Source: Methanomicrobium mobile BP
Lineage (GTDB): Archaea > Halobacteriota > Methanomicrobia > Methanomicrobiales > Methanomicrobiaceae
Length of the DNA: 64,000 bases
Assembly: GCF_000711215.1 (NCBI RefSeq)
Contig: NZ_JOMF01000005.1
Span: 186,001 to 250,000, forward strand
Direction of reading: 5' to 3'
In this document: in pieces, positions 9,037 through 17,232 of the stretch
Layout of the letters: the number at the start of each line of letters is the position of its first letter
Position numbering within the stretch: the stretch's first letter is position 1
Made by a program: the position numbers and the translations under genes
Notes under the pieces: model-generated
The model's database searches: none
Seen by the model: the letters and a program-made list of their open reading frames with translations, nothing else
Told to the model about the DNA's origin: nothing

Positions 9037-9093
9037 TAATATCGCTCTATAAATGTGATAACAGTGTTATTTTTCAAACCAATTTAATCTATC

Positions 9094-10350
9094 TTAAGGA
9101 ACGGTAATCAGACGAACCGCTACGGGTTTCCTGACGATGCCGCAGAACTCCGGCGATGCCGCAAATTCAAGCCCGAGTGCCGAAATTCTGTCCAGAACAC
9201 TCTGATTTATCGGCATGGGCGAGATGAACCCTTTCGCATCGGCGGAAGCTTTCTTAAACGCCGCATCAATCTCTTCCTGCGGGAATTCGTTTAAGATTGA
9301 GCCGTTTCCGTCCGTAAACCGTATGACGCCGGATTTTCTGATCTCTTTCATCTGCATCTGCAGTTCCTTCTCAAACGGCGTCAGCGTCGCCTGCCCGATT
9401 ATGTTCTCCATCGGATTTTTCGGGGATTCTATGACAATCTCCGAAGCCGCGGCTTTCCCGTCGGCGGCGCGGTTTTTGCCGTTCGGCGCAAATGCGCTGA
9501 TATCGAGTGCACCGTCCTTTGAGAGGCACTTGGCGCCGAGGATTACCTCCAGAGGCACCTTGTAGCGCAGAGGTTTGACTATCTCCTTGCGCGACATGTC
9601 CTCAACGCTCCTTCCGCGTGGGCTTACGGCGACAAAGTCGATATCGGCGACCTGGATGAGTTCGCTTAAGATAAGGTCGCCTCCCCTGTCGCCGTCGACG
9701 AAAGCGGTCGCAGTCTTCGTCCGGCAGAGGTCCACAATAGTCTGCGGAATATTCGTGCCTTCGACGGCAACGGCGTTTTTGATGCCGTATTTCAGGAGAT
9801 TAATCACATCGGCGCGACCTTCGACGACGATGATTGCATCCGAGTCCATGACATTGGGTCCTGCGGGAACCTTCTCCTCGCCGAGTTCGACCATCTTCTC
9901 TATACGCGAATGCTGTCTTACGTCATCGATAAGGTCGTTTGTGTCGATGAGCCCCTCGTCAAAGGACATGATGAGAATCTCTTTGGCGCGGTCGATGAGC
10001 TTTTTTCGTTTCTCAATCCGGCTGTCCTCTACCTTTGCGACACGAAACTGCGATGCGCAGGGACCCACGCGCTCGATTGTCTCGATTGATGCCGCAAGAA
10101 GAGCGGTCTCCGCCTTGTCAAGCGACGAATGGATTACTATCTCGCCTTTTGTGTTTCCTCCCTTACTTGCCGTTTTTACGTCGATTCGCCCGACCCTGCC
10201 CGATCTCTGAAGGTCGCGCAGGTCGAGTTCCTCTCCGAGCAGACCCTCGGTCTGTCCGAATATCGCCCCTATGACATCGGATTTTTCTACGATGCCTTCG
10301 GTCTCAAAGCTGATTATTATCTGATATTTCGTGCTTTCCTGTGAGTAAAT
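9094..10350 (-). CDS. dnaG: Archaeal DnaG-type primase, probable AUU start
   Basis: A 418-residue DnaG-like protein with a central Toprim domain (AIIVVEGRADVINLLKYG, then TATAFVDGDRGGDLIL). In archaea DnaG is a primase-like protein and an exosome subunit. The ATG at 10410 would add 20 residues (TYSAGLRGHHGQKSR...) unlike any family N-terminus. Instead, a strong GGGAGGTC (complement of 10357-10364) lies 7-8 bases before an ATT at 10350-10348, giving (M)YSQESTKYQIIISFETEG, which fits the usual archaeal DnaG start. I therefore annotate AUU initiation; there is no ATG, GTG or TTG between these points. It is followed by the UPF0058 gene. Confidence 0.93.
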   Translation of the reverse strand: MYSQESTKYQIIISFETEGIVEKSDVIGAIFGQTEGLLGEELDLRDLQRSGRVGRIDVKTASKGGNTKGEIVIHSSLDKAETALLAASIETIERVGPCASQFRVAKVEDSRIEKRKKLIDRAKEILIMSFDEGLIDTNDLIDDVRQHSRIEKMVELGEEKVPAGPNVMDSDAIIVVEGRADVINLLKYGIKNAVAVEGTNIPQTIVDLCRTKTATAFVDGDRGGDLILSELIQVADIDFVAVSPRGRSVEDMSRKEIVKPLRYKVPLEVILGAKCLSKDGALDISAFAPNGKNRAADGKAAASEIVIESPKNPMENIIGQATLTPFEKELQMQMKEIRKSGVIRFTDGNGSILNEFPQEEIDAAFKKASADAKGFISPMPINQSVLDRISALGLEFAASPEFCGIVRKPVAVRLITVP

Positions 10351-10512
10351 GGAAAAGACCTCCCGTGATTTTTGTCCGTGATGTCCGCGTAATCCCGCGG
10401 AATAAGTCATAATGATGATGTAATGTGCGCCTGCTTACTGCGGCAGCAATTGACTAATGGTATTTTGTATTATATATAATCGTAGCCCGCCGCAGCCCGC
10501 GTCGTTAAGGGA

Positions 10513-10842
10513 TTAATTCTGCTTCGCTTTTGCGATTGCGTCTTTCAAAAGAGTTTTTGCATCCGCGACCGATATGCCGTCGACCTGAATGCGTTTAAGG
10601 GATGAGGTCGTCCCCGATATTATCGAGACATTGCCGACAGGGACTTTAAAGAATTCGGAAACTGCCGAGAGGATGACCTTGTTTGCCTTTCCATCGATGG
10701 GCTGTGCACCGATCCTGCACTGGACGGCATTTCTCCACTCGTTGTAGCCCGACGGAAATACGGTCTTTTTGCTCCCTGCCGTGACGTCAAGGGTGATTGC
10801 CGTCGAGTTTTTGTATTCCGAGACCGCGTCCGATATGTCCAT
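10513..10842 (-). CDS. DUF167 / UPF0235 (YggU-like) family protein
   Basis: About 109 residues from the ATG at 10842, which follows CGGAGAAAGC at good spacing; the frame extends upstream through a repeat (RQDSFRQDLFR) that is not part of the family. The core shows VTAGSKKTVFPSGYNEWRNAVQCRIGAQPIDGKANK, the conserved centre of the YggU/DUF167 fold, and VSIISGTTSSLKRIQVDG. Function of the family is not established. It lies upstream of dnaG in the same orientation, about 160 bases away. Confidence 0.88.
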   Translation of the reverse strand: MDISDAVSEYKNSTAITLDVTAGSKKTVFPSGYNEWRNAVQCRIGAQPIDGKANKVILSAVSEFFKVPVGNVSIISGTTSSLKRIQVDGISVADAKTLLKDAIAKAKQN

Positions 10843-10859
10843 GCTTTCTCCGTTATACT

Positions 10860-10906
10860 GAAATCCTGTCCGAAATAAATCCTGTCGAAAAGAATCCTGT
10901 CGAAAT
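10860..10906. repeat. Three imperfect 15-16 bp direct repeats upstream of the DUF167 gene
   Basis: The stretch contains AAATCCTGTCCGAAAT, AAATCCTGTCGAAAAG and AATCCTGTCGAAATGA in direct succession, just upstream of the annotated start at 10842. Read on the minus strand in frame it would encode the repeated FRQD, which argues that this is 5' non-coding DNA rather than protein. It could be a regulatory repeat or replication-slippage product. Confidence 0.8.
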
Positions 10907-11184
10907 GAATTGCCCAAAATTCTTCCGAAAATCTATGGATGTCTCTATTCCGATAATGTCGCCCGGAATTAACAAACATGGATCATCAGCGGCATTTTGC
11001 CGAACTTCACCCGTTATACCCAAAAGCCGGGCTTGAATAATTTAATTTGCCTGTAACGCACCCGCGTTGTCCCGTGAATCACACCTAGAACTATGCCGAT
11101 AGATCATCCGGGACCTATAAAAACGATGCGCATAATATCGGCAATACAGTTTCGTCATTCTACGGTAAAATCATTTGCGGGGAA

Positions 11185-12540
11185 TTAGGGGGAGGCGGAG
11201 TAGCCGCGTCCGGTAACTTTGCGCGGATTCGTCCTGAAGAAGTCGCCGTTATCGAAGGCAATCTCCCCGTTTACGATGACAATCTCGGGGAAGACGGCGG
11301 ACATGCCCTCATAGGGTGTCCAGCCCGCTTTGACGCAGAGGTTGTCGGCGGAGATCTTCACCGACGCTCTTTCGAGGTCTTTGGGATAGAGCGCAAAGTC
11401 TGCGAGTTCGCCGACGGCGAAACCCGACGGTCTGAGGTTAAGAATCGCGGCGGGCTTACGCACGGTCTTTTCTATGAGCGAATCGAGAGTAATCCGCTTC
11501 TCCGCGACCTGCCGCATCAGAAGCGGCATCATGGTCCCTACGCCCTGCATGCCCGATGGTGCATTGCCGAACGTGTTTTCCGTCTTCTCCGCGATTGTGT
11601 GCGGCGCCGAATCGGATGCAATCACATCGATGGAATCCCACATGGCAAAGAGCGCTTTTCGCGTCTTTTCGTCGCGCAACGGCGGATTTACCTTTGCAAA
11701 CGCATCCTTGGGGTCGAACATCTCCCGCGAGAGCAGGAGATGATGCGGCATTACCTCAAAGGTAGGGGCGCGGGTTGAGGCGCCGTATTGTTTTGCGGCG
11801 GCAATGACGGCATTCACGGATTCGGGCGCGGAAAGATGGCAGAGGTGAAGTCTGAGGTCTTCGGGTGCGATTGCGAGGATGTTTTCAACCGCTCTTCTCT
11901 CCCCTTCCGCACTTCGCAGGAGGTCATGGGCTTTGAGATCGACGTCATCTCCGGCAGATATTTCCTCGGCATGAACCGTGACCGTCGCACCGAGGGCTTT
12001 TATCTCCGCAAATGCCGTTTTTAAGAAATCCGTCGTCACGGGCGTGCCGTAACTCGATTCCGCGTAGAAAGTCTCTCCGAACGCAAGTGCCCCCGCATCA
12101 TACATCTCTTTAAACTTTGATTCGGGAGTGACGCCGCCGTTAACCGCGAAATTACAGTATGCGCCCGCAGCGGCTTCGTCCATGCGCTTTCCGAACGTTT
12201 CTCCGTCGGTGATTGCGGGGATTGTGTTCGGCTGGTCGACGACCGTGCCCACTCCGCCGGCGACAGCCGCCTTTGTCCCCGTCTCCCATGTTTCCTTGTG
12301 GGACTGCACAGCGCCGCCACGCATATGCACATGCATGTCCAGAGCCGCGGGTATGCAGATATATTTCGAGCAGTCGAGGACCGTTTCCGCATCTCCGTCC
12401 AAAGACGTGCCGACGGGCTTGTTTCCCGTGCAGACGCCGCCTGCGACCGTAATGTCTCTGACGCTGCCGTCCGGCATCTTCACATTCTTTAAGACCAGCG
12501 ACACCGAACCGGTTGATGCCGTTTTATTGTTCCTTTTCAT
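11185..12540 (-). CDS. pyrC: Dihydroorotase
   Basis: A 451-residue amidohydrolase closing carbamoyl-aspartate to dihydroorotate in pyrimidine synthesis. It has the metal-binding DMHVHMRGG motif, the family segment AKVNPPLRDEKTRKAL, and IASDSAPHT with the catalytic Asp. The ATG at 12540 gives the typical N-terminal beta sandwich (LVLKNVKMPDGSVRDITVAGG). The frame stays open to 12738, but the extra 66 residues are hydrophobic or unrelated and would overlap the start of the divergent transporter gene, so I use 12540. Confidence 0.93.
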   Translation of the reverse strand: MKRNNKTASTGSVSLVLKNVKMPDGSVRDITVAGGVCTGNKPVGTSLDGDAETVLDCSKYICIPAALDMHVHMRGGAVQSHKETWETGTKAAVAGGVGTVVDQPNTIPAITDGETFGKRMDEAAAGAYCNFAVNGGVTPESKFKEMYDAGALAFGETFYAESSYGTPVTTDFLKTAFAEIKALGATVTVHAEEISAGDDVDLKAHDLLRSAEGERRAVENILAIAPEDLRLHLCHLSAPESVNAVIAAAKQYGASTRAPTFEVMPHHLLLSREMFDPKDAFAKVNPPLRDEKTRKALFAMWDSIDVIASDSAPHTIAEKTENTFGNAPSGMQGVGTMMPLLMRQVAEKRITLDSLIEKTVRKPAAILNLRPSGFAVGELADFALYPKDLERASVKISADNLCVKAGWTPYEGMSAVFPEIVIVNGEIAFDNGDFFRTNPRKVTGRGYSASP

Positions 12541-12727
12541 TTTATCGTTTCCGGTAAGACCGTTTACGCTGAAATACGACCGGTCGTTCGGGTCGTTTGC
12601 GGTGATTCGTACCGCAAACAGATATGAATAATCATATTTCGCCGCATTGAATAATATTTCCTTTCTTTGAATTTTGAGAACTTGAAAAAAATGATATGCT
12701 GACAGGAAGAATAATGATGGGAATACT

Positions 12728-13849
12728 ATGGCTGACAAGATGATCTATAATCACGAAGCACTGCTCAGGTATCTGCTCTACGGTGCGTTGTTGTTGGTTA
12801 TTCTTATCGGGATGAACCAGACGGCATATCTCTTCAATATGATCTTCATCTCGCTGATTCTGACAATGATCGGTGCTCCTATTTATTACTCCCTGAAGAA
12901 ACGCGGATTCTCCGATGTCGGCGCCGTATCTTCGGTGATGGCAATTTACGGCGCCACCATATTGGCTTTTCTGCTGCTGATTGTCTATTCTCTGAATGTA
13001 TTTATAGGCAATATCGGAAAATACAGCGAACTGTTTTATGAGAGAATTGCGGATTTGTATCTGTTTTTAAGTGATTTCGGCATTAATTTGCCTTCTCTGG
13101 CTGATTTCGAACCCGATTGGGGCAGTATCTCAAAATATGTGCTGCAGTTTGCCGGCGACACGAGTTCGCTGATGATGAACGCGTTCTTTATCTTCGTCAT
13201 CACCACCTTCCTGTTCCTGGAGATACCCGTGATGCCCAAGCGCATCAGGAAGGTCTTCGGCAACGATGAGAATACCGACTCGAAGTATATGGAAATGTGC
13301 AACAGCATGATAAAGTGGCTTGTTGTCAAGACCAAGACCAATGTAGTACTCGGTGCTGCTTTCGGCGGAATGCTCTTTGTTCTGGGTGTCGATCTGTCTA
13401 TTTTCCTGGGTGTTCTGGCAATTATTCTCAGTTATATACCGTATATCGGTCTGCTTATAGTCGCGGTTCCCGCGGTTGTGCTGGCATGGCTTCAGCTCGG
13501 CATCTGGGGTGCTGTCGTTGTTATAATCGGCATCTGTATAATTAATGCGGTTGTGGAAAACCTCGTCTTCTCGAAGTTTGCGGCGAACGATTTCTCCATG
13601 CCGCCGCTGCTTGTGGTTCTGTCGCTTGTCCTGTGGACCTGGATTCTCGGTCCTATCGGCATGATGCTCTCGGTTCCGATTACGATAATGATTCTCATAG
13701 CGCTGAAGTATAACGAGAATACCAGTTGGATTCCGACGATTCTCGGAATGGACGACTATAAACTTGACGAGTCCGAAGATGACGCAAAGGATGCGGGTGC
13801 AAAGACCGCAAATGCCGGCGAAGACGTTGCCGGAGATAAAGAACAGTAA
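12728..13849 (+). CDS. AI-2E family (UPF0118 / TqsA-PerM-like) membrane protein
   Basis: A 373-residue polytopic protein with an N-terminal pair of helices, a central soluble/amphipathic region (ELFYERIADLYLFLSDFG) and a C-terminal cluster of helices containing LGVLAIILSYIPYIGLLI and the conserved NAVVENLVFSKFAANDFSMPPLLVVLSLV, the diagnostic block of this exporter family. The tail is hydrophilic and Asp/Ala-rich. Substrates in archaea are unknown. GAATACTATGG gives little Shine-Dalgarno signal. It is divergent from pyrC. Confidence 0.92.
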   Translation: MADKMIYNHEALLRYLLYGALLLVILIGMNQTAYLFNMIFISLILTMIGAPIYYSLKKRGFSDVGAVSSVMAIYGATILAFLLLIVYSLNVFIGNIGKYSELFYERIADLYLFLSDFGINLPSLADFEPDWGSISKYVLQFAGDTSSLMMNAFFIFVITTFLFLEIPVMPKRIRKVFGNDENTDSKYMEMCNSMIKWLVVKTKTNVVLGAAFGGMLFVLGVDLSIFLGVLAIILSYIPYIGLLIVAVPAVVLAWLQLGIWGAVVVIIGICIINAVVENLVFSKFAANDFSMPPLLVVLSLVLWTWILGPIGMMLSVPITIMILIALKYNENTSWIPTILGMDDYKLDESEDDAKDAGAKTANAGEDVAGDKEQ

Positions 13850-14412
13850 TCCGATATCCGAAAAATATCTTTTTTTGTTTCTGTTATTTTTTTGTCATTA
13901 ATCCGATTTGCAGAACATTCAGATTATTCTCTATGTCTTCGATTGTCTTCGGTTGATCTCGGTTGATTTCAATTGCTTTAGATTGCTTTTGATTAATTTA
14001 CTCACCGCTGTTTTACGCACAATTGTGCTCTGTGTGTGCGTTCATGTGTTCCAAAATGCCTCATGGCATTTCCGCTGATGTTTCCGCTGTTCTGCCATCC
14101 TTCATCTTTAGGTCTGCAGTCCGTATATCTGCATGTTTTTGTTTGCAGTATATTGCGTTATTGCCGTATTTTCGATGGTATTGCGTCTTTTGCGGTTGTT
14201 TTAGGCATTCTGTTGCTTCGGGTTGCGACTTTTCTGACCTGTATTTGTTACTCTTTCTAAGGGTTATTCAATAGAGATATTTAAAATATCTTTTATTTTT
14301 TAGATACTATCATTAATTATTGATATTATTTAAATTTTATAATATAATAGTTGCCGACCAATACTGTCAAATATTTTGGAAGTAATATTATGGTGTAAGC
14401 AGACGAGCAGCC
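13850..14412 (+). other. Long intergenic region; no gene seen; holds an imperfect-palindrome element and promoter
   Basis: 563 bases, T-rich in its first part (poly-T at 13869-13878 may terminate the upstream gene). Short open frames at 14023-14274 lack coding character. Near the right end is TTTTTAGATACTATCA-N8-GATATTAT (14296-14329), which recurs near 31570. It is followed by an AT-rich TATA-like block (14330-14350) that probably drives the helix-turn-helix gene at 14413. Confidence 0.6.
14297..14329 (+). promoter_or_regulatory. Intergenic inverted-repeat element, copy 1
   Basis: ATACTATCA (14304-14312), eight bases, then TGATATTAT (14321-14329): an inverted repeat with one mismatch. It is preceded by TTTTTAG. 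The same sequence and spacing occurs at 31569-31600. Here it sits about 85 bases upstream of a winged-helix gene, just above its AT-rich promoter, as expected for an operator. Confidence 0.6.
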
Positions 14413-15165
14413 ATGTTGAAAAGAAGCGAACTTGATATCTTAAACTGCATAGTCGAATCCCCGAAGAGGCATACGGTCTACAGCCTGGCGAAATCGATGA
14501 ACAGACCGCAGTCCACCGTATTTAACCTCGTAAAGAACATGCAGGAAAAATATCTCCTCACATACGAGATAAGCAGCAGCGTTAAGAACGTGCAGAAGAA
14601 GAATATCGTCCTTACCGAACTCGGATTCTGCGAATACGTGCTGAATTCGAGCAGGTTCGAGGAGGCGACGGGTTCCCTGACGAAAAAAGTCGCAATCCTC
14701 AGGGAACTGCGCAGTCTCAACATCTGCACGGAATGTATCTACAGCGCTCTTCGCGGGGTATTGAGCGAAAAACTCACCGACGCCGAGTTAAACCGCAAAA
14801 GCTGGCTCATCAATTCTTTGATCTACGTTCAGAGCAAGACCTGCGGTCAGACACTCTACAAGCATCTCGCTGCCGTGCGCTCAAATAAATACTGTATCGT
14901 CGATGACGTAACCGGAGAAGTAGTCTCAAGACTCGACGTCGCCGAAAAAGTCCATGAAGTATTTACCGAGACGCTCTTTGAGAACATGATGCATGAATTC
15001 CCGATAGACTCCCCCGAGCCTCTCGTATCAGCGCTCGGATTGAGGATTATCGGGTGGTTTAAAGCCGCGGATGAGCGTGTATTAATCGAGAAATATCTCA
15101 AGAGCATGGCAACGGAAGCAAAGCGGCTTGAAACGGTAACGGAAGCGTTTCAATCGACAGAATAA
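14413..15165 (+). CDS. Winged helix-turn-helix protein
   Basis: 250 residues. The first ~70 form a winged helix: ELDILNCIVESPKRHTVYSLAKSMNRPQSTVFNLVKNMQEKYLLTYE, with a typical recognition helix (QSTVFNLVKNM), then a beta wing ending at IVLTELG. The remaining 180 residues are helical, with few charged clusters and several cysteines (CTECIYSAL), and match no domain I recognise. It is likely a transcription regulator with a private effector or dimerisation domain. A repeated palindrome lies just upstream. No Shine-Dalgarno sequence is evident. Confidence 0.75.
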   Translation: MLKRSELDILNCIVESPKRHTVYSLAKSMNRPQSTVFNLVKNMQEKYLLTYEISSSVKNVQKKNIVLTELGFCEYVLNSSRFEEATGSLTKKVAILRELRSLNICTECIYSALRGVLSEKLTDAELNRKSWLINSLIYVQSKTCGQTLYKHLAAVRSNKYCIVDDVTGEVVSRLDVAEKVHEVFTETLFENMMHEFPIDSPEPLVSALGLRIIGWFKAADERVLIEKYLKSMATEAKRLETVTEAFQSTE

Positions 15166-15610
15166 CGGAGTAAAGGAAGCGGCAGAAGGGTATGGTTTCT
15201 GTCGCCGCAAGGTTGTAAAAATGTATTATTTCATTAAATTAAGGGGTTTTGAGGAACTCTATCTGAAATTTTTTGATTCCCGATAATTCCGGATTATTTA
15301 CGAAATCTCTCAAACTTTCTTTAATCCGGAGAGTCTCTTGGGAGTCTTTTATGAGACTTTTAGGAGTCTTTTATTTTTCGCCGATAATTTGTTGGTGATG
15401 GTTGATCTGTCTTGATCTTTGTGCAGGTGCCGTCATTCCGGACTATCGTCCGGTTTCATGCCCTTACACAATCACAGATTGCACTGCACGGTATTTATAC
15501 AAACGGCGTGCGGTGCGAAAGTAATAATCGTGGTAAATACCGACAAGCCGCCGGTATCCTGCCTAAAAATGGCTTTAAAAAAAAGAGAATGAAGTAAAAC
15601 GAAGAAACGG
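15166..15610. other. Intergenic region with 11-bp tandem repeat; no gene seen
   Basis: 445 bases between convergent genes. The recognisable content is a run of four 11-bp units at 15331-15374 (GAGTCTCTTGG, GAGTCTTTTAT, GAGACTTTTAG, GAGTCTTTTAT) followed by a T-tract, which may act as terminator for the helix-turn-helix gene. The right part has A-runs but no plausible reading frame. Confidence 0.6.
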
Positions 15611-16357
15611 TTATTTCTTCGTCTTTGAACCCGGTGCGTTGGCGACAATCGGGAGTGCCTCGACAATATCCTCAAGGCACTCGCCCGGAATACCCATGAC
15701 CATGAGTTCATCGGCAATGCCGGAGAACTTCCTTGAACCGTCGCATCCGAGCGAGATATTCGGCTTACCCGTGAGATAGGGCTGTGCGCAGGCATCCGCG
15801 CAAAGCGACTGAATACCCGAGAACTCGGAGTTGATTCTGCCGCCGGACTTATAGACAATCGCCTGCGCAAGCTTCAGCATCATAACCGGCTTTGCGGTGA
15901 TAATCACGACATTCGGCGAAAACGGCGTTTTTTCCAGCGGAGCATAGACCGTTGCGTAGGTCGGCGGGTCGTTCGATCCGATAAGTTCGCAGTGCGGAAC
16001 GCTCTTTATTGTCCGCATGCACGACGCCCATGAACTGTATTTGCCCAGTTTGAAGTAGAATTCGCCGCTCTGAAGCGAAGGCGTGATGCCTTTCAGTCCG
16101 AGCGCCCAGCTTCCGCCCGCACAGGAGTGTTTATCCGCGGTAGCATAGAATATCTTACCCTCGCGACCGGCTTTGGCAACCATCTGGCAATGCCTTGTAA
16201 CTTCGTCAATCTCGGGAATGCCCTGCGGGATGCCCTCCGGCGATTTTGCGAATTTGACGGCGACGGGCGAGGCTTCCAGATTGAGAATCTCTTTGAGAGT
16301 CGCCGAAAGTTCGGCATAGGTAAGGTCTTTTTTCATCTCGTCACTCATGTTAATCAC
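15611..16357 (-). CDS. DUF169 family protein
   Basis: 248 residues. It matches the DUF169 pattern: an N-terminal helix (ELSATLKEILNLEASPVAVKF), the cysteine-containing RHCQMVAKAGREGKIFYATADKHSCAGGSWALG block, and a later IQSLCADACAQPYLTGKPNISLGCDGSRKF segment. The conserved cysteines suggest metal or Fe-S binding, but no reaction is established. Such proteins are common in methanogens. It is divergent from nrpRII with about 115 bases between them; a frame start at MSDEMKKDLT (a few codons in) is an equally possible initiation site. Confidence 0.85.
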   Translation of the reverse strand: MINMSDEMKKDLTYAELSATLKEILNLEASPVAVKFAKSPEGIPQGIPEIDEVTRHCQMVAKAGREGKIFYATADKHSCAGGSWALGLKGITPSLQSGEFYFKLGKYSSWASCMRTIKSVPHCELIGSNDPPTYATVYAPLEKTPFSPNVVIITAKPVMMLKLAQAIVYKSGGRINSEFSGIQSLCADACAQPYLTGKPNISLGCDGSRKFSGIADELMVMGIPGECLEDIVEALPIVANAPGSKTKK

Positions 16358-16425
16358 GCTAAAATATGTGCTGCCGTAATATAGAACTTACCTTTCACGG
16401 ACGGAGACCAGGACGGCGCCCCTCA

Positions 16426-16467
16426 ATTCTATAACTTTTTTACGTATAAATCCAAAAACTATAGAAT
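16426..16467 (+). promoter_or_regulatory. nrpRII promoter: TATA box flanked by an 8-bp inverted repeat, leaderless start
   Basis: ATTCTATA (16426-16433) and TATAGAAT (16460-16467) are perfect inverted repeats. Between them lies a TATA-like ACGTATAAAT (16442-16449), about 26 bases before the ATG at 16472. This spacing puts transcription start at or next to the start codon, and there is no Shine-Dalgarno sequence, so the mRNA is probably leaderless. The repeat could be an operator covering the promoter. Confidence 0.5.
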
Positions 16468-16471
16468 AAGT

Positions 16472-17218
16472 ATGCAGAGACCCCTGAAATTTCTGAATCA
16501 CAAAATCGAAGAAAATGCCCTCGATATGACCTACAATCCCGTTGAGAACACGGGGTCGGTCATATACAATCTTTCGCTGATAAAATCGGAAGACACGGAA
16601 TCGGCGATAAAGATCTTCAAGGACGCATACGCAACCGGGCTTTGCGTGAGCGACAGGGTTATTTTTGCGCCGTCGGGAACGAAGATTGAGGGTTTTACGA
16701 TTCCCGAGGGTTACTGCGGAATCTGCACGTTGTGCAGTCTTATTCTTGACTCTCTGCTCTATCAGAAGGGAATTAACGTCAACCCCATCGGCGGCGGTCT
16801 CGTTGAAGTGGAAAAACTGATTCCTCGCCGTTTTACCGCCATTATACAGTATGAATACACGACCGTCGATCCCATAACCGTCATGATCTCGCAGGGAAGC
16901 ACATCTATCGGAGACGTAATCGAAAGCGGCAGCGGCACAATCACCGGCAATATCCGCGAATGCCATATGGAGTCTGAATCCGCGGTCTTTGAGGTATTGG
17001 ACGACCTTATTGCCGCAGGATTTACGGGCGTCCTCGATGTCGGCGCCCCAAATACCGAACTTCTGGGTGTGCCCGTCAATACAAATTATCAGGGTATAGC
17101 GATGATCGGCGGCACAAATCCGATTGCCGCGTTCAAAGAGACGGGGAGATGGGCGGAGGTCCAGTCGATGAAAGGTCTCATGGATATCTCGAATTTTTCG
17201 CTGATATCCGATTATTGA
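16472..17218 (+). CDS. nrpRII: NrpR-type nitrogen regulator without DNA-binding domain (NrpRII-like)
   Basis: 248 residues that correspond to a single NrpR regulatory domain (DUF128): NTGSVIYNLSLIKSEDTESAIKIF, then GTKIEGFTIPEGYCGICTLCSLILDSLLYQKGI, and the C-terminal GVPVNTNYQGIAMIGGTNPIAAFKE. There is no helix-turn-helix. In Methanosarcina, NrpRI carries the DNA-binding domain and NrpRII, lacking it, forms the complex; here the two lie end to end (convergent, 14 bases apart) next to glnA. The domain is known to bind 2-oxoglutarate. Expected role: co-repressor of nitrogen genes. Confidence 0.85.
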   Translation: MQRPLKFLNHKIEENALDMTYNPVENTGSVIYNLSLIKSEDTESAIKIFKDAYATGLCVSDRVIFAPSGTKIEGFTIPEGYCGICTLCSLILDSLLYQKGINVNPIGGGLVEVEKLIPRRFTAIIQYEYTTVDPITVMISQGSTSIGDVIESGSGTITGNIRECHMESESAVFEVLDDLIAAGFTGVLDVGAPNTELLGVPVNTNYQGIAMIGGTNPIAAFKETGRWAEVQSMKGLMDISNFSLISDY

Positions 17219-17232
17219 TTATTTGTATACGT

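Noticed and set aside
12541-12738. 66-residue N-terminal extension of dihydroorotase
   Set aside because: It would overlap the divergent transporter start, and the sequence is unlike dihydroorotases; the ATG at 12540 fits the family start.
14023-14274. Short open frames with cysteine-rich translations
   Set aside because: They lie in AT/T-rich spacer, overlap each other in different frames, have no ribosome-binding site, and show no coherent protein character.
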